Assembly: GCF_036169555.1 (NCBI RefSeq)
Contig: NZ_CP108032.1
Coordinates: forward strand, 7,750,001-7,814,000
Direction: 5' to 3'
DNA length: 64,000 nt
From: Streptomyces sp. NBC_00306
Lineage (GTDB): Bacteria > Actinomycetota > Actinomycetes > Streptomycetales > Streptomycetaceae
Positions 9,171 to 16,450 of this stretch are shown one piece after another. The first letter of the stretch is position 1; every line of letters starts with the position of its first letter. Below the pieces are notes generated by a model that ran no database searches, was not told the DNA's origin, and was given only the letters and a program-made list of their open reading frames with translations. The position numbers and the translations under genes were made by a program.

Positions 9171-9834
9171 GCTCGGCACAGGCACAGGCACAGGCACCGG
9201 CACCCGCGCCCCCCGAGTAGAGCGAGCGCACCGCCCGACACCGCGAGACCTGGGCCCCACGTCCTGGTGCACGTCCGTGCGGGGACGCAGAGCAGGCAGC
9301 GCGCGGCCCGGCAGCACGCGGACCTGCCGGTCACGCCACCGACGGCCACGCCACCGACGGCCACGACGCTTCGACATCCGCCGGACCGGCCGCCACCTGG
9401 TCCTCCGCAGCGGAGACCGAGGGGTCGCAGGTGTCACCGGCCCCCTCGTTCCGTACGAGTCCAGGCCGCGCTCGCTCGTACGCCTCGCCATGAGGTCGAC
9501 GCATCCACGCAGACCCCGGTCGAAGGCCGGACCTTCTGCCCGTCCACGGCCCCGGCCGACTGCTATGACATCGCGCCCCCGTCGCGCAGTGTCATTGCAT
9601 GAACACGCCTGGTCGAGGTGCGGCGTCACTCAGGATGGGTGTCGTTCGGGCCGCACACCGTCGAGGTGCACGTCGGCGGCGGACGACAGAGCCTGGAACC
9701 GAACCGGAACGTGGTCTCGCGCGGCGTCGAGGTGCACCTCACGCTCGACGCTCGACGAAACGACGGCCGTCAGCCAGCCGTGAGCTGCGCCGTCGTACCG
9801 CCGGAGCCGACGGCGCCCGGGGAAGGAGCGACCG
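9171..9834. other. Gene-poor interval with short tandem repeats
   Basis: No convincing gene in about 660 bp. Immediately after the hydrolase stop lie three copies of GGCACA followed by diverged units (about 9175-9200), and near 9330-9363 a 15-bp unit CCACCGACGGCCACG occurs twice. The region looks like decayed or filler sequence. Confidence 0.5.
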
Positions 9835-11574
9835 ATGTCCACACTGCTGTCCGTGAACGTCGGCATGCCGAAAGACGTGTCCTGGCAGGGCAGGACCGTC
9901 TACACGGGTGTGTGGAAGTACCCGGTCCACGGGCCGGCCATGGTCCGCCGGCTCAACATCGACGGTGACGGCCAGGGGGACACGGCAGGCCACGGCGGCG
10001 AGCAGCGGGCCGTCCTCGTGTACCAGCTCGACTCCTATCGCCACTGGCAGCAGCACTTCGGACGCGACGACCTCGACTACGGCCGGTTCGGGGAGAACCT
10101 CACCGTCGACGGCCTGCCCGACGACGAGGTCTGCATCGGAGACCGGTACCGCATCGGCGAGGCCGAGTTCGAAGTCACCCAGCCCCGCGTCACCTGTTAC
10201 CGGGTCGGCCTGCGCCTCGGCCGGCCCGAGATGCCCGCGCTGCTGGTCAGCCACCACCGCCCCGGCTTCTACATGCGGGTCCTCCACGAGGGACACATCC
10301 AGGCCGGTGACCGGATCGAGAAGACCGCGACGGGGCCCGGCAAGCTGACCGTGGCCGACATCGACGCGCTGCTCTACCTACCCGGCCGGGACCCGGCCAA
10401 GCTGCGCCTGGCGATGCAGATCCCCGCCCTGAGCCCCGGCTGGCAGGGCTCGTTCCGCGAACTGCTGGATGCCGCGGAGCGTCCGGAGACCGCCGCCGCG
10501 CCCACCCCCGCCGGACCGGCCTGGGACGGCTTCCGGGAGCTGCGCGTGGCCGAGGTGGTCCGCGAGACCACGACAGTCTCCTCGATCCATCTGGGCGCCC
10601 CGGACGGGACCCCGCTGCCGCCCGCCCGCGCGGGCCAGTACCTGACACTGCGGATCCCCGACGCCGGCCAACCGGCCCTCGTACGCAGCTACTCACTGTC
10701 ATCGAGCACCGAAACCGGCCACTACCGGTTCAGCGTCAAACATGAGCCGCACGGCACCGCGAGCGGCTATCTGACCACGAAGCTGCGCCCGGGTGCGGTC
10801 CTCGAAGTCGCGGCGCCTCGCGGTGAGTTCGTCCTCGCCGAAGGGACCGGCCCGGTCGTCCTCGTCTCCGCAGGGATCGGGCTCACGCCGGTGCTGTCGA
10901 TGCTGCACGAACTCGCCGACCGGGACAGCGGCCGTGAGGTCTGGTGGATCCACGGTGCCCGCAGTCCGCGGGAACATCCACTGGCGGCCGAGGCGCACGC
11001 CCTGATTGCTGCCATGCCGCACGCCCACGAGCATGTGTTCTACAGCGCGGCGACACCCGGGGAACGGCGCCGGGTCCACGCCGTCGACGGCCGCCTGACC
11101 AGGGACAGACTGACAGCGCTGTCGCTCCCGTCCGACGCGACCGCCTACATCTGCGGCCCCACCTCCTTCACCGCGGACATGCAGGAGGCACTCACCGCGG
11201 CCGGCATCGCCCCGGCCCGCATCCACACCGAGTTGTTCGGGACCCTGGCGTCCATCAACCCCGGCCTCACCGCGCAGGCCACCCGGCCACCCCACCAGCC
11301 GCCGGGACCTCCCGGCACCGGCCCGCTGGTCACCTTCGTCCGTAGCGGCATCTCCGCGCCCTTCCCGGACGGCAAACGCAGCATCCTGGAACTCGCCGAC
11401 GCCTGCGACGTCCCCACCCGCTGGAGCTGCCGCACCGGCGTCTGCCACACGTGCACCACCAGCGTCCTGTCCGGTGGCGTCACCTACTCCCCGGCGCCGC
11501 TGGAGCTCCCACCCGACGGCGAGGTGCTCATCTGCTGCGCCCAGCCCGAAGGCGACATCGTCCTGGACATGTGA
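9835..11574 (+). CDS. MOSC - ferredoxin reductase - [2Fe-2S] ferredoxin fusion protein
   Basis: 579 residues with three modules. Residues about 1-225 are a YiiM-type MOSC domain (HGGEQRAVLVYQ, FGENLTVDG, PRVTCYRVG with the conserved Cys). Residues about 235-480 are a flavin/NAD(P)H reductase (FAD motif RSYSLSS, nucleotide motif SAGIGLTPVLSML, YICGP). Residues about 490-579 are a plant-type ferredoxin with the cluster cysteines in SCRTGVCHTC and a final Cys in LICC. GGAAGGAG precedes the ATG. The architecture predicts an electron chain from NAD(P)H through flavin and 2Fe-2S to a molybdenum-linked or reductive (for example N-hydroxylated compound) reaction. No Mo-cofactor genes are adjacent. 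Confidence 0.9.
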   Translation: MSTLLSVNVGMPKDVSWQGRTVYTGVWKYPVHGPAMVRRLNIDGDGQGDTAGHGGEQRAVLVYQLDSYRHWQQHFGRDDLDYGRFGENLTVDGLPDDEVCIGDRYRIGEAEFEVTQPRVTCYRVGLRLGRPEMPALLVSHHRPGFYMRVLHEGHIQAGDRIEKTATGPGKLTVADIDALLYLPGRDPAKLRLAMQIPALSPGWQGSFRELLDAAERPETAAAPTPAGPAWDGFRELRVAEVVRETTTVSSIHLGAPDGTPLPPARAGQYLTLRIPDAGQPALVRSYSLSSSTETGHYRFSVKHEPHGTASGYLTTKLRPGAVLEVAAPRGEFVLAEGTGPVVLVSAGIGLTPVLSMLHELADRDSGREVWWIHGARSPREHPLAAEAHALIAAMPHAHEHVFYSAATPGERRRVHAVDGRLTRDRLTALSLPSDATAYICGPTSFTADMQEALTAAGIAPARIHTELFGTLASINPGLTAQATRPPHQPPGPPGTGPLVTFVRSGISAPFPDGKRSILELADACDVPTRWSCRTGVCHTCTTSVLSGGVTYSPAPLELPPDGEVLICCAQPEGDIVLDM

Positions 11575-11694
11575 GGACGGCCGGCGTCATGCACACCCAA
11601 CCCTCCCAATGGGTGGGGACCGGCAGTGGCAGGCAGGCGACTTCCGCCCTTGTCGGTCGCCACGCGCCCGGCTGCACCCTGCGCCCGTCACCGG

Positions 11695-12060
11695 TCACCG
11701 AGGCCAGACGGCGTCCAACCGGCCGATGATCCGGCGGAGTTCGCGTGCGCTTCGAGGTGTCAGGGCATGCGTCACGGTGTCGAGGAGAGAGCGGGCTTCG
11801 AGAGGGTCGGGGCAGCAGTACGAGTGCACGTTGCCCCACTCGTAGTCGTGCCACAACTCGCGCTCAGGACGGTGGACGTAGTCCTTCCACAAGCGCACGG
11901 CCGCGCTGATGTCTCCTGGTCGGAGATAGTTGCGGGTGCGCTCGAGACAGGCGATCTCGGACAGTGCGCGCGAGGACAGGCCGTCGATGACCGGGCGTGC
12001 GGCCGGTGTCCGGTGCAGGGACGTACCGGTCCTGAGGTGGGCCGGCCGACTACGCGGCAT
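11695..12060 (-). CDS. Hypothetical protein (121 aa)
   Basis: No recognised family. Residues 25-121 look like real coding sequence with conserved-looking aromatic and acidic clusters (YVHRPERELWHDYEWGNVHS) and a two-Cys motif CCPDP. No signal peptide or membrane segment. ATG at 12060 has only a weak AAAGG upstream. It is 108 bp downstream of the GNAT gene on the same strand. Confidence 0.6.
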   Translation of the reverse strand: MPRSRPAHLRTGTSLHRTPAARPVIDGLSSRALSEIACLERTRNYLRPGDISAAVRLWKDYVHRPERELWHDYEWGNVHSYCCPDPLEARSLLDTVTHALTPRSARELRRIIGRLDAVWPR

Positions 12061-12167
12061 GGGCCTTTCGGTTCGTCGTCATGCCGTGCATGGTGTCACG
12101 ATCGCGGACGATGTCTCGAACCAATTCCCCTGCCCTGGAGTGTGTTTCACCAGTGGCGTCGCGCGAC

Positions 12168-12716
12168 TCAGACCTCGGGAAGGGAGGGGTCGGGGGTCCA
12201 GGGGTCCGGTGCGGTGATGGCCCAGCGTTCGTGGTCCCGCCAGCCGCCGTCGATGTAGAGGTAGTCGGGCGACAGTCCCTCGTAGCGGAAGCCCAGCCGC
12301 CGGACCACGGCGAGGGATGCTGTGTTCGCCGGCTGGATGTTGGCCTCCAGCCGGTGGAGTCGCAGATCGGTGAAGGCGTGCCGCAGAGTGGCGGTGAGCC
12401 CTTCGGCCATGTACCCGTGCCCTGCGGAAGGGGCGAAGGCCGCATAGCCGAGGGACGCGCCCTGGTAGCGGCCCCGGATGATCGAGTTGATATTGACCAT
12501 GCCGGCGGCTGCTCCGGTCTCCCGGACACGGATCAGGAAGCCCAGGTTGGTGCCGTCCTCGAAGCGGCGCATCCAGACCCGGAAGTCCTCCGCGGTCGCG
12601 GGTAGTTGCATCCATGGCTGATGGAGCTCGGAGCTGGCCCGCACGAGTGTGCAGAACTCCTCCTGGTCGAAGAGGGCGAGCGGGCGCAGTTCAATCCGTG
12701 ACGGCATCGTGGGCAT
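12168..12716 (-). CDS. GNAT N-acetyltransferase, RimJ/RimL type
   Basis: 182 residues. Acetyl-CoA-binding motif A is represented by GYAAFAPSAGHGYMAEGL and motif B by LEANIQPANTASLAVVRRLGFRYEG, typical of RimJ/RimL-like acetyltransferases that modify protein N termini or small molecules. The start is 10 bp after the AraC gene stop; TAACGT lies six bases before the ATG without a Shine-Dalgarno, so it may also have its own leaderless transcript. Confidence 0.88.
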   Translation of the reverse strand: MPTMPSRIELRPLALFDQEEFCTLVRASSELHQPWMQLPATAEDFRVWMRRFEDGTNLGFLIRVRETGAAAGMVNINSIIRGRYQGASLGYAAFAPSAGHGYMAEGLTATLRHAFTDLRLHRLEANIQPANTASLAVVRRLGFRYEGLSPDYLYIDGGWRDHERWAITAPDPWTPDPSLPEV

Positions 12717-12722
12717 GGGCCA

Positions 12723-12728
12723 ACGTTA
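12723..12728 (-). promoter_or_regulatory. -10 element TAACGT of a likely leaderless mRNA
   Basis: TAACGT on the minus strand, six bases before the ATG of the GNAT gene and overlapping the end of the AraC gene (stop codon at 12726-12728). Confidence 0.4.
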
Positions 12729-13676
12729 CGGCTCCTGTGCCGTCAACGGCTCATCGGACCCCGCGGCGACCGCCTGGCTGCGGACACGACTGCGATAGCG
12801 CAGCGGTGACTCGCCGACCTCTCGTTTGAACGCCGTGCTGAAGGCGCTCTCCGACGTGTATCCCAAGGTCGCGCCGATCGCGCCGATACGGTCGTCGCCG
12901 GCACGCAGGGCGCGCTGTGCCAGCAGCATCCGCCACCGGTTCAGATAGGCGAGCGGCGGCATACCGGCCGCCGTCCGGAACAGCGTCGCGAAGGAGGTCC
13001 TCGACATCGTGGCAGCCTGTGCCAGGGTCTCGAGTCGCCACGGTTTGCCCGGGTCCTCGTGCATGAGGACCACCGCAGGATGGAGCCGCTCGTCGGTCAG
13101 CACCCGCAGCCAGCCCGGGGGGATCTCCGCCTGGTGGATGTAGACCCGCAGCATGTCCAGCAGGAGGAGTTGGCCGTGCTGGCGGATGGCGAACGATGAG
13201 CCGATGCGCCCGCCGGCCGCTTCGTCGAACAGGTGCACAAGGCGGTCGCGCAGGGGGGTGTCCGTTGCGGAGGCGCGCACGAGACCCACCGGAGGCAGCG
13301 TGTGTGTGAACAGCTCCCGGACGATCGGGTTGAGGTCGATGTGCCCGCCGAGAACGACGTCCGCGCCGTCTTCCTCCAGCGAGGTGAAGCCCACGCGTGT
13401 CACGTCGATCTCCACGGGGGGTTCGTCCTCGGGCCCTCCGCGAACCGTCAGCCAGGACCGGTGGTTCAGGAGGGCGACGTCACCCGCATCGAGGATCACA
13501 GGCCCGTTGCACCCGTCGGTGGTCACCCGGGCCCGGCCCCTGGCCACCGCGACGAACTTCAGTGGATGGTCGAGGGCTCCCTGGGCGATCCACGACCCGT
13601 CCACGGCGAAGCCGCTCGACATCAGTCCCTGGATCTCGATGAGGTCGAGCACCCCGGACAACGGGTCGCCGCGCAT
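12726..13676 (-). CDS. AraC-family regulator with N-terminal cupin
   Basis: 316 residues from the ATG at 13676 (an in-frame ATG is six codons upstream). Residues 1-190 are a cupin-type sensing domain of the AraC_N (cupin_6) kind (LKFVAVARGRARV, GDVALLNHRSW). Residues about 205-305 carry two helix-turn-helix motifs (LAQAATMSRTSFATLFR; IGATLGYTSESAFSTAFKR). Divergent from an SDR gene, a frequent pairing in Streptomyces in which the regulator controls the oxidoreductase. Confidence 0.9.
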   Translation of the reverse strand: MRGDPLSGVLDLIEIQGLMSSGFAVDGSWIAQGALDHPLKFVAVARGRARVTTDGCNGPVILDAGDVALLNHRSWLTVRGGPEDEPPVEIDVTRVGFTSLEEDGADVVLGGHIDLNPIVRELFTHTLPPVGLVRASATDTPLRDRLVHLFDEAAGGRIGSSFAIRQHGQLLLLDMLRVYIHQAEIPPGWLRVLTDERLHPAVVLMHEDPGKPWRLETLAQAATMSRTSFATLFRTAAGMPPLAYLNRWRMLLAQRALRAGDDRIGAIGATLGYTSESAFSTAFKREVGESPLRYRSRVRSQAVAAGSDEPLTAQEP

Positions 13677-13802
13677 GGGTACACCATCGCGCACTCCGGA
13701 CGACCGAGCAAAAAGACCGGGTGATCCGGCATTGCCCGTACAGATGAGTGCGGGCCGCCGATCACCCGGGCGCGGTATCGCGACCCGCTGAACGATCGCG
13801 AA

Positions 13803-13847
13803 AGGAATCAGGACTTTTAGGTATTCAGGATCCTCCCGTTGATTCCT
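13803..13847. promoter_or_regulatory. Candidate AraC operator region
   Basis: Perfect 8-bp inverted repeat AGGAATCA ... TGATTCCT with arms 29 bp apart, enclosing the palindrome AGGATCCT. It sits in the divergent AraC/SDR intergenic region and ends on the SDR -10 element. Confidence 0.4.
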
Positions 13848-13852
13848 AGCGT
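13847..13852 (+). promoter_or_regulatory. -10 element TAGCGT of a likely leaderless mRNA
   Basis: TAGCGT six bases before ATG 13859, with no Shine-Dalgarno. Confidence 0.5.
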
Positions 13853-13858
13853 GAATGC

Positions 13859-14845
13859 ATGACCCACAACCAGCACCCTCTCGGATCCGGATTCACGTCG
13901 GCATCGACAGCCGACGACGTCCTCACCGGCATCGACCTGACCGGCGTCAACGTGATCGTGACCGGAGGCCATGCGGGGCTCGGTCTGGAGACCACGCGGG
14001 CCCTGAGCAAAGCCGGCGCGTCCGTCACCGTCGGCGCACGCAATCCGCAACGCGCCACCCAGACCGTGGAGGGCATCGAGCGCGTCGAGGTCGGCAGGCT
14101 GGATCTGGCCGACCCGGCCTCCATCGAGGCTTTCACCGCCCGCCGTGCCGACTCCGGCCGACCGCTGCACATCCTGATCAACAACGCCGGTGTCCCGCTC
14201 CACGAGAAGCGGGAGGTCGACGCGCGCGGCTACGAGATGCAGTTCGCGACCAACCACCTCGGCCACTTCCAGCTCACCCTGGGCCTGCTGCCCGCCCTGC
14301 GGGCCGCCGGTGGAGCGCGCGTCGTCAACCTGTCCTCCGGTGGCCACCGGCTCAGCGACATCCGCTGGGACGACCTCCACTTCACCGAGGGCTACCAGAG
14401 CTTCCTCGCCTACGGCCAGTCCAAGACCGCCGCCGTTCTGTTCGCCGTCGAACTGGACCGGCGCTGGGCCGATGACGGGATCCGCGGTTACGCCGTGCAC
14501 CCGGGCATCGTCGCCGGCACCAGCCTGAACAGCTCGGTGGGGGAGGAGCAGTTGAAGGCCACCGGCCTGATGGACGAGCACGGGCAGCCGGTCGTCGACC
14601 TCGAGCGCGGAATCAAGACCGTCCAACAGGGCGCGGCCACCACCGTATTCGCCTCCACCAGCCCTCTGCTGGAGGGGATCGGCGGCGTCTACCTCAAGGA
14701 CAACGACATCTCGGAACTGGACAGGGAACCGCAGCCCCTCACGGGCGCGGAGAAGGCGCCCCCTGCCGACGTCGTGCAGCACGCCATCGACCCGCAGTCC
14801 GCGCGGCGGCTCTGGGAGCTGAGCGAGGAATTGATCAAGGGGTGA
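13859..14845 (+). CDS. Short-chain dehydrogenase/reductase
   Basis: 328 residues. Rossmann motif TGGHAGLG (about 39-46), NNAG (about 110), catalytic Tyr-x-x-x-Lys in YGQSK (about 183-187) and preceding Ser in NLSSGGH. It belongs to the WW-domain oxidoreductase/retinol-dehydrogenase-like branch acting on hydroxyl or carbonyl groups with NAD(P). Likely under control of the divergent AraC gene. A hairpin follows the stop. Confidence 0.92.
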   Translation: MTHNQHPLGSGFTSASTADDVLTGIDLTGVNVIVTGGHAGLGLETTRALSKAGASVTVGARNPQRATQTVEGIERVEVGRLDLADPASIEAFTARRADSGRPLHILINNAGVPLHEKREVDARGYEMQFATNHLGHFQLTLGLLPALRAAGGARVVNLSSGGHRLSDIRWDDLHFTEGYQSFLAYGQSKTAAVLFAVELDRRWADDGIRGYAVHPGIVAGTSLNSSVGEEQLKATGLMDEHGQPVVDLERGIKTVQQGAATTVFASTSPLLEGIGGVYLKDNDISELDREPQPLTGAEKAPPADVVQHAIDPQSARRLWELSEELIKG

Positions 14846-14854
14846 CCACCACCC

Positions 14855-14880
14855 TGAGGCGGACCGCGGCAGCCGCCTCA
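14855..14880. terminator. Hairpin terminator between convergent genes
   Basis: TGAGGCGG / CCGCCTCA stem of 8 bp with a 10-nt loop, 10 bp after the SDR stop and 62 bp from the convergent phosphatase stop. Confidence 0.55.
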
Positions 14881-14941
14881 CCGGTCCGGGCCGCCGCCCC
14901 GCCGCGGCGGACACGGCCCCCACACCTGGTCCTCCGAGGAA

Positions 14942-16078
14942 TCAGTCCGAACCGGTGTCGGCTCTTCTCCTGAGGACCAGGACGGCCGTGTCGTCCGTCG
15001 GTCTGCCACCGGTGTGCTGTTGCAGCTCACGGTGCACGGTCCTCGCGATATCGCGGGGCGCCACCTCGCCCCAGCGGGTCACGCGGTCCTCCAGTGGATA
15101 GAAGGTGCCCGCGGCGTCGCGGGCCTCGGTGACACCGTCCGTGCAGAGCAGCAGAGTGGAGCCGGGCGGGAAGTCGAACCATTCCACGGTGCGTGGCTCC
15201 GGAGTCAGCGACGCCAGACCCAGCGGCACCGACGGCTCGTGGCGCAGTGCCGGTCCCGCCTGATCGCCGTGCAGGATGTAGGGCTCGACGTGGCCACAGT
15301 TGATCGCCTGGGCTTCCGGACCGGAACTGATGCCGAGGACGAGGGCCGTGACGAACCGTTCCCGTTCTCCCGCCTGAGCCGCGAACGAGTTGTGCCTCAG
15401 CACCGAGTTCTCGAGGGCGTCCACCACCGCCGTGAGCGTGGGCTCCGACACCGCGGCCTCCCGGAAGGCCGTCAGCACGGCGAAGGCCGCGCTGATCGCG
15501 GACAGGCCCTTGCCCTGGACATCGCCGATGAACACACGGCTTCCGTACGGCGAGTCCACGACCTCGTAGATGTCGCCCCCGACCCGGCTGTCCTCCTCCA
15601 CCGGCTCGTACAGACCCTGGACGAGCAAGTCGTCGGTCAACAGGGGAAACGGGCGCAGGATCTGACGCTGCAGGGCGGCTGCCGCTGAACGAAGGCGGGC
15701 GATCTCTCCCTCCCTGCGGACGCGCTGGGCCGCTCCGGCAACACTCAGGCCGGTGAACACGAGCGCGAAGACGACCACTCCCACATCCGCCGCCAGTGTG
15801 TCGAGCGGTGTGTCGATGAGTGAGGCGATGACGACGAGGTTGACCCAGACGGACGCGAACACGGTCTGACGGACGCTGCCCCTGCCGGCGAACAACGCCG
15901 GCAGAACGATGAGGAAGGGAGCGAGCCTGGTCTCCCTGCCGAGGAGAAGACCTGTCAACGCCAGGACCACCGTCACCCCGACCAGCGAGAACCACACGGT
16001 TCGCCAGGGGAGCGAGCCTGCGCGCGAGCCGCGGCTCTTCACCGCATCCGGTGCATCAGGATCGTTCGAGGCGTGCAC
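14942..16078 (-). CDS. Membrane SpoIIE/PP2C-type serine phosphatase
   Basis: 378 residues from the GTG at 16078, chosen for GGAGGGCAGGAG just upstream (the frame opens 44 codons earlier without a site). Residues about 25-120 hold three to four hydrophobic helices, then a short coiled linker, then a PP2C domain with every metal-binding motif intact: GGDIYE (about 163), GDVQGKG (about 188), CTDGVTE (about 314) and TDDTAVL (about 363). An active membrane-tethered phosphatase, most likely acting on anti-anti-sigma factors. Lies 372 bp downstream of the degenerate paralogue at 16451 on the same strand. Confidence 0.92.
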   Translation of the reverse strand: MHASNDPDAPDAVKSRGSRAGSLPWRTVWFSLVGVTVVLALTGLLLGRETRLAPFLIVLPALFAGRGSVRQTVFASVWVNLVVIASLIDTPLDTLAADVGVVVFALVFTGLSVAGAAQRVRREGEIARLRSAAAALQRQILRPFPLLTDDLLVQGLYEPVEEDSRVGGDIYEVVDSPYGSRVFIGDVQGKGLSAISAAFAVLTAFREAAVSEPTLTAVVDALENSVLRHNSFAAQAGERERFVTALVLGISSGPEAQAINCGHVEPYILHGDQAGPALRHEPSVPLGLASLTPEPRTVEWFDFPPGSTLLLCTDGVTEARDAAGTFYPLEDRVTRWGEVAPRDIARTVHRELQQHTGGRPTDDTAVLVLRRRADTGSD

Positions 16079-16450
16079 CGTTGCTCCTGCCCTCCGGCCG
16101 ACGTCGTAACAGCGCCCACGGTCCTGCCCACACGGTCCGGGACCGGTCGGAGCCGAGACTTCGCGCCGGAGCAGCAGGGCACCGAGGGCGCAGGGACATC
16201 CGTATCCCATGCCCCGGCGGTTGTACGTGAGGGAAGGTCGGCGTCACTCGGATGCCCGACACGGCGTGCGTCGAAGGCGGGCTCCGGCCGGGCGGTCACC
16301 GTCCCAGAAGTGCGCGGAGGCCGCTGAAGACCGTCCCGGCCCGCCGGCCGTCCCGACCTCCTCGTCCTGGTGGCGGTCGGCTCGACGGACATACGGTTCT
16401 TTCGGGGCCGCCGGCGCCCGGACCGACCCGCGCAGGACGCGACAGGGCTG
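16079..16450. other. Non-coding gap between two phosphatase genes
   Basis: No gene with credible start or codon use. Probably holds the promoter of the intact SpoIIE phosphatase and the end of the upstream transcript. Confidence 0.4.

Noticed and set aside
9277..9783. 168-codon ORF in the 9.2-9.8 kb gap
   Set aside because: Dominated by Arg/Ser/Pro and short DNA repeats; no plausible start or family.
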